Below are positions 10,446 to 20,099 of a DNA stretch of 64,000 bases, piece after piece (within the stretch, counting starts at the first letter, position 1; every line of letters starts with the position of its first letter). The translations under genes and the position numbers were made by a program. The notes under the pieces are model-generated. The model saw only the letters and a program-made list of their open reading frames with translations. It had not been told where the DNA came from and did no database searches. Origin of the DNA: Ceratodon purpureus. Lineage: Eukaryota; Streptophyta; Bryopsida; Pseudoditrichales; Ditrichaceae. Location of the stretch: assembly GCA_014871385.1 (NCBI GenBank), contig CM026428.1, forward strand, positions 12,588,041 through 12,652,040, written 5' to 3'.

Positions 10446-12323
10446 TTACTGACCTCCACCTTTGTGCTTCTTCGACCTAGGCTCCTGTTTGGATGCCCGC
10501 ACAGGTGACAGAACGTCCTCTGGAGCGTCCACATTTTTGGGACTCATGTGCTGTTCCCCAGATGTGCCCTTCTTGGAGGAAGTCTTCTTCGAAGCAGCCT
10601 TCCGTTTGCCCTTCCCAGAGGACTCCTCCCCTTCCTGAACCCCTGAGGAATCACGGGATAAGTTACCCACAAGAGAGGAATCCTGAGCAGTACCATCGAC
10701 CTTACTTCTCTTCAATGCTCGTGTCTTGCCCAGAAGGTTCTCATCTGGGCTAATCATCCGAGTTGCGCCCTTCACACCCTGAGTGACGAATGCGATTGAC
10801 TTCCCTGTCAACTTGGACTTGGCAGAGGGGTTAGATGAGGTTTGCTCGTCTGCCGTCGGCTGCCCGCCGACGACAGCAGGAGGAAGATGCCTTTCAATGC
10901 TCACTACAGGCTCCTGGGTTGGTTTATGGACACGGACAACCACTTCATCGTCAGGCCTCGATGCTAGAGGAACCTGCATCTTCTTTGGACGCCCCGCCTG
11001 GTCTAGGTCACGTACTGGCTCGGCGAGAGGAGTCTCCTGTTCATGTATTGTAGGAGAATTATTACCGAAGCCGAGGGAGTCAGTTCCTTGCTCCCCTGTA
11101 ACTTGCGACAGCGGTGGGTTCACGTAACGAGGATTCGAATCTTCCAGTGGTACCACGTCGGGTTCTGGTTCAAAGTCTAAGTCCTCCGTGTATTTCTCCT
11201 CTACCTCTGCATCTCCAGTTGGAATGCGAGCCTTAACTTGGTCGTCCTCGTTTCTTGCCTGTTCCTCAGCATCTCTAGTTGGAAGGTGAGCTTCAACTTC
11301 AACGTCTGGGTCGGGTACATCTGGTGGGTCCTCGTCGACATCATTGTCGGAGTCCTGAAAATTCTGTGAAGGAATCCCCGCACTCTTCCCCGAACCCATA
11401 CATCCACCCTTTCCGACCAAATGGGCCTCCTTCGCATTCACACCCAAGTCGGCAGGCGTGAGAGTGCCAGTCCTGCCTCTAGCAGAGGCGGGGACAGACG
11501 GCAAAGGTCTAAGAAGTGCTTCCAAGCCTTTAAGCTTAATAATCTCGCACGTCACTGGATCCTTTACTCTGGGGTCACCACTCATAGGAAGGCAGTACAG
11601 CTCGGGCTTCTTCCGGATTGCTCCAAGTCCTTTGTAGAAAAGACTTATCTGATCCTGCCTCTTCCTGAATATTGCTCTATACTTAAATGTGTCGGGAGCT
11701 ATGTGTATCCTGTCATATGGAATTTGACAAGGAAGGGCACGTTGCCCGTTGGGGAAGCAGTGCCCAAGTCCCTCCTCCAACGTCTGGTACATAGCAAGGA
11801 CATCGGTGTCCTTTGTTTTGGAAGTGAGATTGTTTGCGAGGATGAGAGCTTCCGCGACGGTCTGCTTTTTCTCTTCCTTCTTCCAACCTCTCTTCTGTCT
11901 CCCACCCTCGCCCTTTCCCTTCTTCTTTCTCGATGACTCCCCTGTCGCCTGTGTCTCTCCGGTCTCGGGGGTGACAGTACCAGTGCCCGCTTCTACAGCA
12001 GACTTGCGGCCGTATCTTTTCTTTGGTGAAGGCTTAACCAAGCTCTTCGTCTTCTCTTCCATTACTTTGTCCCTGAGCGTATCAATCACGTCAAGTATGT
12101 TGTCACTTTTTACGGTAGTGTTCTCGCCGTTGCCCCAAGGAGCCACTTCTTGTACTTCCTTGGAGCACAAGCTGTCCATGCACTTCTTAGCCGGAATTAC
12201 AACCGCGAAGCAGTCCACTGGAGTCTCCTCCGCCACAGGAACCGATGCAAACACCAAGCACACGTTGTCCTTATCCTTGCATTCCCTGGCTCCAATAAGC
12301 TCGAATCTTGGTCCGCCCGCCAT
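10446..12323 (-). CDS. Unrecognised basic, low-complexity 625-aa element protein
   Basis: One long frame begins at an ATG at 12323. Residues about 110-165 are Lys-rich (KKKGKGEGG, KKEEKK), the middle is a compact region with RIHIAPDTFKYRAIFRKR and LYCLPMSGDPRVKDPVTCEI, then come long acidic and Pro-rich repeats (DVDEDPPDVPDPDVEVE; two similar ARIPTGDAE / AHLPTRDAE units), and the C-terminus is again basic (SKKHKGGGQ). I do not recognise the family. A DNA- or chromatin-binding role is a guess from composition. The frame continues upstream, in phase, across one TAA at 12324-12326 into a 66-codon stretch. A family-A palindrome at 10855-10871 is read in frame as VGGQPT. Confidence 0.55.
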   Translation of the reverse strand: MAGGPRFELIGARECKDKDNVCLVFASVPVAEETPVDCFAVVIPAKKCMDSLCSKEVQEVAPWGNGENTTVKSDNILDVIDTLRDKVMEEKTKSLVKPSPKKRYGRKSAVEAGTGTVTPETGETQATGESSRKKKGKGEGGRQKRGWKKEEKKQTVAEALILANNLTSKTKDTDVLAMYQTLEEGLGHCFPNGQRALPCQIPYDRIHIAPDTFKYRAIFRKRQDQISLFYKGLGAIRKKPELYCLPMSGDPRVKDPVTCEIIKLKGLEALLRPLPSVPASARGRTGTLTPADLGVNAKEAHLVGKGGCMGSGKSAGIPSQNFQDSDNDVDEDPPDVPDPDVEVEAHLPTRDAEEQARNEDDQVKARIPTGDAEVEEKYTEDLDFEPEPDVVPLEDSNPRYVNPPLSQVTGEQGTDSLGFGNNSPTIHEQETPLAEPVRDLDQAGRPKKMQVPLASRPDDEVVVRVHKPTQEPVVSIERHLPPAVVGGQPTADEQTSSNPSAKSKLTGKSIAFVTQGVKGATRMISPDENLLGKTRALKRSKVDGTAQDSSLVGNLSRDSSGVQEGEESSGKGKRKAASKKTSSKKGTSGEQHMSPKNVDAPEDVLSPVRASKQEPRSKKHKGGGQ

Positions 12324-12525
12324 TTACTTCTGACCTATTTTGGTCACGAAGCCCAGTGACATGGGAGTGTCACGCCAGGTGATGCCCCACTCCGTTATCT
12401 TCGAATCAGCAAGGAATGTCACCCTCGGTTTCAAGCCCCGTGCAACTATTCTTCCTTCAGGATCAACAACCTTGTCACAGAGCCACCGTAACCCATTTGG
12501 TTTTGCGGTGGGGTGGACCATCGCC
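12324..12525 (-). pseudogene. Upstream in-phase exon cut from the 625-aa ORF by one TAA
   Basis: After a TATGCAG acceptor at 12526, the frame encodes about 65 residues with WLCDKVVDPEGRIVARGL and WGITWRDTPMSLGFV. It ends in TAA at 12324-12326, directly abutting the ATG of the next frame in the same phase. The simplest reading is one longer protein interrupted by a stop. The alternative is that this exon ends a different transcript. Confidence 0.4.
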
Positions 12526-12570
12526 CTGCATAATCAGAATCACAAGATTAGACCATCAGATTCTCACTCC

Positions 12571-13092
12571 ATCGGCGGACAGCCGACGGGGGGGATGGAC
12601 ACTCCCTCCCCATCGGCGGACAGCCGACGAGGGGGATGGACAGCCCCTCTCCATCGGCGGACAGCCGACGAGGGGGATAAACCCAAATCAGAAACCCTAC
12701 ATCAGCGGACAGCCAACGGGGGGGAAAAACCATGTGAGAAAATAGAAAATTGAATGACTCAAGAAGGGGTGGCGTCGGCGGTTAGCCGACGGGAGGGACA
12801 AACCCATGCGAGAAAACACAAAACATGAAGGACAAAAGAAGGGGTGGCGTCGGCAGACAGCCGACGGGAGGGACAAACCCATGCGAGAGAACACAAAACA
12901 TGAAGGACACAAGAAGGGGAGCGTCGGCGGACAGCCGACGGGAGGGACAAACCCATGCGAGAGAACACAAAACATGAAGGACACAAGAAGGGGAGCGTCG
13001 GCGGACAGCCGACGGGAGGGACAAACCCATGCGAGAGAACACAAAACATGAAGGACTCAAGAAGGGGAGCGTCGGCGGACAGCCGAGTGGAC
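12571..13092 (+). repeat. Central tandem arrays built around the family-A palindrome
   Basis: Two arrays abut. In the first, palindromes start at 12571, 12612, 12653 and 12701 with 41-48-bp spacing. In the second they start at 12774, 12849, 12923, 12997 and 13071, a 74-75-bp period. Each 74-bp unit contains a GGGACAAACCCATGCGAGA word, an ACACAAAACATGAAGGAC word and the palindrome. The later 74-bp copies are almost identical, so the expansion is recent. The array lies between the minus-strand gene block and the plus-strand transposase-like gene, at the divergent upstream region. Apparent 80-160-codon frames here are repeat artefacts. Confidence 0.9.
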
Positions 13093-14129
13093 AACTTACC
13101 CACTCTCGGAGGGAGCCATGTCGTCGGCGGATGGCCTTTCACCGTCGGCGGATGATCCACGAACAGCAGCCGACGCGCGCTGGTGAAGGAGCCGACGTCC
13201 TCAACCCTAGCAGCCGACGCAGGAAAACCTAGCAGCCGACGCAACCTCCGCGGAGCGCTGAGAAGAGGACAAAAGAGAGCTGAAAAAGAGAAGGCTGGAA
13301 ATGAGGAGGAAATGTCAGGAGTGGCGGGTGTATACCCTGCAGACCCCCACCTCCCGAGACTAAATCGTCACGCCCGATGGGTCATGACGTATGGCTATGT
13401 ACATACCATCCATGCATGGATGGTCATCCCTAACATCCGTCCCATCACGCCACGTAGGATGATGATGGGACGTGTTTTGACTTTTTTTCAATCCGTCACC
13501 AAGTCACGATGGCGTGGGCATGTGATGTGACAGCTGCTCCAATCGCCACGTTCAAATTCGTAATAATGAACTAACATTGTTCTGTGACGGCGGGGGTATC
13601 TCGCCGCCATGATGGGATCTTGATCTGTTCAAGGCGCGCAAAATTGAATTCGATTCTGGCACCAATTTGTACTCCTGGGAATTCATAACTAACCCCCCGT
13701 CAGATGCCCATACTTCATTCTGTTTCTGTCATTGCACTTTCGATTCCCTCTGAGAGTGCTCCTGATGCACACGTTTCCTGAGAGGACCGATATTATTCTC
13801 GCATGTGCTTAACTGTCCAGCACCTTCTGTTGCCGTTTCTGTTGTCTTCGTCTATCGTTTCTGATTGGACGGTTGAGAGGAGTCTCTGATTGGACAGGTT
13901 AGTGGATACCATACTGCTTTTCATCTAAGGTCCCCTGCCATTTCTGTCGGCGGACGTGTCCGTCTTCGTCGGCGGATACTATTTCTGTGCACACTCCGAG
14001 TTGTACGATCCGCGTCGGCTGCCCGCCGAGTCGTCTTCTTTGTCAGCGGATACAGTTTTCTCCGTCGGCGGGGACACTTCCCGTCGACCCTATCGGCGGT
14101 CCGCCGACGAGGTCTTCTTCTTCTATCCA
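13093..14129. promoter_or_regulatory. Divergent intergenic region with half-palindromes and a perfect 20-bp palindrome
   Basis: The region separates the two transcription directions of element A. Isolated GTCGGCGG or CAGCCGAC half-sites recur at 13122-13240 and 13947-14075, with full copies at 14014-14030 and 14092-14108 just before the ATG at 14130. A perfect 20-bp palindrome ACCATCCATGCATGGATGGT lies at 13405-13424. Promoter activity is inferred from position only. Confidence 0.4.
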
Positions 14130-17100
14130 ATGGAAGTAGAGCCGATCCAGACGTTTCTAAGGAATGGCCGATCAGGGCGGTGGAAGGTTAAAAAGGGCGT
14201 TGTCGTGGCCCTTACTCATTCTGGGCTCTATTATGCAGGCAGGGCAATGATCCAACGTGTTGTAGAATTTGATCCTATAGTGGTGATGGTAAAAGTGATT
14301 GAGGTTTGAGACAGCGTGGAAATGAATATACCATTTCCGGATGAGGGTGTGAAGTCCTTGAGCAACTGCTTAGGACGCATGATATTGTGGGAGGCGGCCG
14401 ACCTCAGGCCTTTCGGAGAGGTGGAAGACGATGACATCAACGCCGTTGGCTGCCCGCCGACGGATGTTGAAGAAGATGTCGAGCCCGTTCAAGAATTCCT
14501 GGACCTCGCAGAGCAGATGGAAGTTGCGCTCCTCGAGGAATCTGGAGGCTCAAAGCGTTGTGTAGCTGCTGGAGTCATTATGGAGTGCTCTCCTAAAGGA
14601 ACGTGGGAGGGGTTCTTGATTCCTCACAGCTTCTTTCTAATAGTGAGAGTGTCGTCCGTCAATCCAGAATTCTCTGAAACACCTGCTTTCTGCGAGTTAC
14701 CGAATGTGTTAACGATCGGGTGTGCTGTGGGGCGATTGGTACTTTGGAGTGGATACAAGGTATGTCCACTTGTGAACGGCGCGTGGGCTGGCACATATCC
14801 CGTCGGCTGCCCGCCAACGGAACCTCACTTGGGGAACGACAATGAAGAAATTGATGAAAGCAACTCCGCTCCGTCTGAGCAGGATCTGGGGACTAGGGCT
14901 CCAATGAATATCAGCAGTGACGACGATGTGTCTAAACAGGGGGAATCCGACGTAGACACAAATGATCATTGTTGGGGTCCGGATTCCGGGACCTCGGGTA
15001 CTCCATCCACTCCAGATGCTTCTTATCTTGACCCCAACCTCTGGAGAAATCGGTATGTCGAACTTCTTAATCATGACCTATCAGTCCGTGGTAGAGCAAT
15101 GATTCAAGTATGTTTATCGGACGAGGCATGTGATGATGAAGTCCTAGGGGATACAGAGGTTGGGGTTCTCTTCGTCTCTGAAGACGATCATCTACAGATG
15201 ACAACTCTCAGATGGAGTCTGACTCACACTCGCTTAGAAGGGGGTCACCTTCTCTCTGATATAATTACTTACTGCTCCGAGAATTTAGCAGACGCGGACG
15301 ATGGTCTGGATGGTGTCCCGAAGAATGCCTATCGATTGGTGAAGAGGAAAGTTCGCGAAAAAGATGACGTCTCCTCTGCTAAGCTTCGTCAAATGGTTGT
15401 CCCTGCTGAATGCCGCTTAGTGAGCTCAAAGCGCTGTTGCAAGGACCGATGTTGCCAGACTTTTAGATGGGAAGATACTGTGCGTATTCGTCGTAGATTT
15501 TACGCAACAACATTCGAGGCGAGGCGAGAGATGTCCTTCGTTGTGCAAGGGCACTTACGTACTGTACCCGGCAAGCGGAAGCTCTATGTTACTCTTGCGA
15601 ACGTTGACGTATGTGAAGTGGCGTGGTATATCATTCACGGAGTATCAAAATCTGCGTACTACAGCTACAAGGCTTCGGCGCGAAGTGGCCGTGTCAGTGG
15701 GAGTCATGGAAATTCCGGAGTACATCGTTCCTAGATTCACACAATCCAAGCCCGCGCGACGTTGACCACTATCGTTAATGAGAATGCCGACCAAATGCCC
15801 AATGAGTTTCGGATGATTGGCAAGAAGAGAGTGGCCGCGCTCAAAGTACTCCCGTCTGCGATGAACTCGAATCACGTGCGCGAAATGGCCAACGCCGTAA
15901 GTTCCTCCTCATCTTCTTTCACTTTGGATAGTTTATTGAACTGTAGTGATTACTATCGTCGGCTGCCCGCTGACTGGATGATGAACTGGCCAACTGATCG
16001 GCCTCACTCTGTGCTATTCAGGTCAATGAGCAGTGCAATGCGAAGCCGATTTCGCAATCCTCTGTTAATCGCATGAGGAAGGAGTACTTCCGCAACGTTG
16101 AGGTCAAGGCGGTAGGAAGTAATTTCTCCAAGTGCACTGAGTGTGACTTCCTCGTTGAACTCATTGCCAAGTATCCTAGAGGGTCGGACGAGTGGCAGAG
16201 CTTGACAGAGGATAGGACCAGACATTTGAACTATCAACGAGCTTGTCGCAACATTTATTACGGATGGACAACCCAATCTATACAGAGTCCTAATGAGTTC
16301 CTATGCATCATACACGATAAGATGGACACATCGAAAACAGCGATCCCCCGGATGCAACGTATCACGAAGGCTACGGCAGGGCTTGGTCAAATTCCGATTT
16401 CCTGTACTGGAATGCTGACTCACGGTCACGGAGATGGCGCCTAGGCACACTATGCAACTGCCCTGTGGCCAGGAGACCCAAATTTCACAATCTCCTCGTT
16501 GTGCAGGGTATTCCGTGCCTTGGAGAGACTACCTGTCCGGGAGTCAAAAGCACTCTTCGAGGCTCCGCCACAGAATGAATTCTTTGAAGCGCTAATGCAT
16601 GGATCGTCACGTTGCATCCCTTCAATTCCACTCTCTAGAGATGAACCACTCACTCCACCTCTGCCTGGTAGGCTTGCTGTTCCTTTGCCGAAGAAGTTGT
16701 ATCTCCAGCTTGACAATTCAGCGAAGGACAACAAGAACCGGTTTCTTCTAGCATTCTGCTCGTTGCTGACGGCGAGGCGAATATTCAAGGAAGTTACAGT
16801 TGGTTTCCTGATTGTGGGACACACACATGAGGACATCGACGCCCACTTCAGTCACCTGTCAAAACTCATTAAGCGAAAGAACACATACTGCCTTGCCAAC
16901 CTTATGAAGGCATTCATGGATTCTCAGAAGACAGTTGTCTTTATTCCAGAGGTTGTTCAGGAAGTGGCAGACTTCAAAAGTTATGTTGCTGATTTTCATC
17001 ACGACGGAGGTAATGCGATAGAAGGTCACAGTGAAATGCATCTTTTTAAGTTTTATGTAGTGGAGGATGGGGAGGATGCGGGGTGGCCCGTGATGAGGTA

Positions 17101-18033
17101 CAAGAAGCGTGCAACTGATCCGTCATGGCTTCCACCTGGCAAACCGGTGAAAATATGAAGGGCAGACAAAGAGGGTAAACCACGTTTGCCCGTCAGTGAT
17201 CCCAAACCGGTTCCTCATAAGCACTTATGGGGTAGTGTTGAAGTCGATGAGGGCAAGAGGAACGCGGATAAAGAGGTGGCAAGGGCAGCGGAGTGTTCAG
17301 AGAAGAGAAATTTCATTAAAAGTGGATTATCTAAGTACATTGAGTACTGGAGAACTGGCATGGCTGGGGATAAGAAATACGCACAAGACATGTTACCATA
17401 TGTACAGTATTGGGAGCGAATTTAAAGGAGGTCAATGAGCCACTACCCCCCAATTCCGCCACCTTACAGGAAGGATTCTGGCCTATCTCAGACTGGAAGC
17501 GGGACCACGTCATCACATTCGATGCAAAGGACGAATATATACCGGATCCGGATATTCGTCCTGGTGACGAGGATGAGGTGGAGCCTTATCCTTTCTGCGG
17601 TCCGAAAAACTCTAGGCCGAAGTCTGTGTTTAACCCATATCGTGACGTGTTACGTGGCGATTGGGTGTTCTGTTGTCCGTGTAAGGAAGACCATCTACCC
17701 ATTTGGATGGGTAGGGCGATAGAGCCTGTTATAACAGAGCCTGGTCCTAATTACGGTAAGTTCAAGGTTGAATGGTGGACTCCGATGAAGGGCAAGAAGG
17801 AAGGTAAGAAGAAAGTTGCGAGAGAGTGCTGGACAAGACAGTGGGAAAGGGAGTTGACTCTTGCGGAGTGGGTGGAGTGTAAATCTGTTGTATACACTCA
17901 TAGGACCAAGAAAACTACGCATGAGGGCCCCCCAAAGTCCCATCTAATACCCGAAGAGGTTGTGATTGCTGCCATGGCAAACTTCAAATCGCATGGAATC
18001 TCGATGAACTGGAATGACGAGGAGGAAGACTAG
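14130..18033 (+). pseudogene. DUF7869 transposase-like gene, broken by four in-frame stops and a frameshift
   Basis: Successive frames are in phase and belong to one protein of about 1,250 codons. The 5' third has three loosely repeated units sharing GRAMIQ or GR(M/L)(I/V)LW words. Next comes a Cys-rich region (RCCKDRCCQTF, then a WYIIHGVSKSAYY segment), a KVLPSAMNSNHVR stretch, and one GTAAGT...AG intron at 15897-16021. The core follows: CIIHDKMD, LYLQLDNSAKDNKNRF and GHTHEDIDAHFSHLSK, the hallmark of the DUF7869 family. The three acidic motifs would fit a DDE-type RNase-H fold; that is my inference. In-frame stops are TGA 14307, TAG 15732, TAG 16442 and TGA 17156. The frame slips near 17415-17425 and then runs open to TAG 18031. 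That last stop overlaps a family-A palindrome. Confidence 0.8.
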
Positions 18034-18049
18034 TCGGCTGCCCGCCGAC

Positions 18050-18687
18050 AATTGTGATCTTAGCTGTAGAAGACGTAGGTTGTGATGGTTTCCTTTGTAA
18101 ATAATATAGTTGAATATTGTAAACACTGTGATTCCTTCGAATAAGAATTGTATTTTACCATAGACCCAATACTAGTCATGTATTACGCTTTGTCTTCTAT
18201 TTGTTGTTCTGATGCATTACTTTTCCTTCTTCGGTGGTCGTTGGCTGTCTCCCGATGCCTCTGACCATACTAGATAAGCATCATGATCGGTGACTTTGTG
18301 AGGCTGGTCTATATTGTATGGCCTGTGATTTTTACGGTGGACACTATTACACTAGTCGGCTGCCCGCCGACGCTTTCCACAACATTGGTAGAACCACTGT
18401 GCGCTTTGAGAAACTGAGAAAAAATATTTATCCGTTTCATTATATTCTTATCAGAGTACAACGGTAGTGTTCCGCCCTTTACATGTTACTTTGTATTGTG
18501 TATACATCAGAGATGCCACTACTCCTAAAGCCTCAGTAACAAATGCTAACCATGAATTCTACAACTATCCGAGTGTGTGAAGCAGCTCTATTGAAAACGA
18601 GCTAGACAATTCTAACACACACTAATTCACCCTAAAGCCTTTGTACACGGAGAAAAGCCGCATATGGTCGCCAACGCCATGCAGCGA
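18050..18687. other. 3' flank of the transposase-like gene
   Basis: No gene is seen. The stretch contains one near-perfect family-A palindrome at 18355-18371 and a degenerate one near 18240. It is moderately AT-rich, consistent with 3' UTR and element end sequence. Confidence 0.5.
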
Positions 18688-19157
18688 TCAGTCCTTCGCA
18701 GTAGACTTCGCTCGGACAGCACTACACCCAGTATCGACGGATGGATGCACGGATCCAAACGACGAATACGTGGACTGCGGGCTTGCGTTCCCTCCGCACC
18801 ACTGATCTTGGCCAGAGCACCGACTTCCAGCACCCTCCGAGATGTCGTAAGCTTCGTCAACAAGGCGGAGCCACCCTGCAGTTGACATGGTTTGCGTTGA
18901 CACTTCCCCTGTGTGGCTGAAGTGAACGCTGCCAACACTCCCGAACTCCTCGGACTCCTCGAACGTCAGTGGGAAGGCGATGCCGGAAGCCTTAGAGATC
19001 TCCAGCAACTCTATTGTGTGAGCAATACTCCAATCCCACTCCGCACCTGGCTGCAGAACACGTGTGATGTATTTGAAAGCAGGAATAGCTGTGTTGCGAG
19101 AACGGGCCACCACCGCCCTAAACCATCGCCGGAGCTCCTCGACGTCAGCCGGTGTCT
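18688..19157 (-). CDS. Unrecognised 150-codon reading frame near the right end of element A
   Basis: The frame is open from a stop at about 19158 to a stop at 18688. It encodes VEELRRWFRAVVARSRN, then a mixed helix-rich segment (WDWSIAHTIELLEISKA) and a Ser/Gly-rich tail. No ATG precedes the first part; an internal ATG would start at 19113 only by an alternative codon. Composition is protein-like, but I recognise no family. It may be an exon of another element gene or a chance frame. Confidence 0.25.
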
Positions 19158-19652
19158 CCTATATAACCAGACATTGCTACCCCGCCTCTCCATAACGACA
19201 AAATATTGGACAATATGCGACTAACTTCTACAGTATGCGACCTTCTTCTACAGTATCCGGTTGGAGTTCGTTTAGTAAACTCGTAAACGTTCTAGTAATC
19301 CACTTCTCTAGGGTTTTCTGGAGGACTAGTTGCCAACGTGGACCTAGTCTAGTAGCCCCTACTCTCCTACTCGGCTGGTAGCCGACTAGGACTAGCTTAA
19401 CTATCTGCAGCTAGCCGCAGCTAGCCTACTAGCGCATACTCTCCTAGTCAGCAGGTAGCCCACTAGGACTAACCGAAGTAGAAATAACTTATCGTCTTTT
19501 GCAGATATTTATCTAAGCGTAATTAACCAATATTGTGTACTTCTCCTGGTATGGTCTACTTTTGAAGAGTACAATTTATCATATGACAACTTATCCCAAT
19601 TTCTAATGTCAGGACCAGGCATTGTCTCCTTTGAACGTTCTTTTAGGCGAAC

Positions 19653-19668
19653 ACCCTAAACCCTAAAC
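19653..19668 (-). repeat. Telomere-type CCCTAAA repeats, two units
   Basis: ACCCTAAACCCTAAACC is the plant telomere repeat, here in C-strand orientation. Short interstitial telomeric motifs (telo boxes) are common in plant promoters and in healed breaks. Confidence 0.6.
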
Positions 19669-20029
19669 CATATGGGTAGTTACTTTTCTTCCTGATGTAT
19701 TTTTAATGCATCACTATGTGACTTTATTTACTCATCATTTTTATATGTATTTCAAATTCCAGAGGTCGGTTCAGTGAGGAAGAGGTTGGCTCTCCTAGTC
19801 GGCGGCCAGCCGACTAGAAAGGAATTCCATTCGTTGTGACCGTGAATACTGTTCATTCTAAACGACGACTCCGGAGTCCTCACAGACGGACACCCCAATG
19901 TGAGATGCTTGGCAGTCGTGTCCACTCAACGGGTCGCCGACGATCTTCCCTTCACCCGCTTCACTTCACAGATCCACATTTTGCAAAGCAAGTATTTCCT
20001 TTTATTAGAACAGATAGATTTCTAAGGAT

Positions 20030-20067
20030 AGGGTTTATAGGGTTTAGGGTTTCTAGGGTTTAGGGTT
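20030..20067 (+). repeat. Degenerate TTTAGGG telomere-type repeats, four to five units
   Basis: The sequence carries AGGGTTTATAGGGTTTAGGG followed by TTTCTAGGGTTTAGGGTT. The units have the opposite orientation to the telomere-type repeat at 19653, 360 bp away, with a family-A palindrome between them (19797). Confidence 0.65.
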
Positions 20068-20099
20068 CTCAGTCAGCCACTCGCCGAGAGATTCGGCCA

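Larger units (their letters stand above)
6571..19816. repeat. Dispersed 17-bp palindrome family A, GTCGGC-N5-GCCGAC
   Basis: Six-base inverted arms flank a 5-nt spacer, usually GGACA or GGGCA, or TGCCC read on the other strand. Copies, some with one or two arm mismatches, start at 6571, 6799, 7019, 7862, 8096, 9002, 9387, 10265, 10855, 12571, 12612, 12653, 12701, 12774, 12849, 12923, 12997, 13071, 14014, 14092, 14445, 14802, 15958, 18033 and 18355. Looser copies lie near 19366 and 19797. Half-sites are scattered at 13122-13240 and 13947-14070. No copies were seen in the other genes of the window. They are GC-rich islands in otherwise mixed DNA, and many lie at gene ends. Confidence 0.9.
6571..19816. 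mobile_element. Candidate large DNA transposon (element A)
   Basis: Everything between the first and last family-A palindrome looks like one accessory unit. It has minus-strand genes from 7.1 to 12.5 kb, a central tandem array at 12.57-13.09 kb, and a divergent DUF7869 gene to 18.03 kb. DUF7869 proteins are, from memory, repeated in moss and algal genomes and transposase-like. I found no clear terminal inverted repeats or target duplication, so the ends are only bracketed: left 6.45-7.02 kb, right 18.37-20.1 kb. Several lesions in the genes suggest the copy is no longer autonomous. Confidence 0.55.

Noticed and set aside
12697..13244. Long overlapping frames of 80-160 codons on both strands with repeated peptides
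   Set aside because: They arise from the 74-bp tandem repeat, are open in several frames at once and have no domain.
14130..18033. Alternative genetic code or programmed readthrough of the stops
   Set aside because: Different stop codons (TGA, TAG) plus a frameshift in one gene, with normal stop use in neighbouring genes, fit pseudogene decay better.
6571..19816. CRISPR-like array
   Set aside because: Repeats are short palindromes with irregular spacing, the sequence is eukaryotic with introns, and no cas gene is present.
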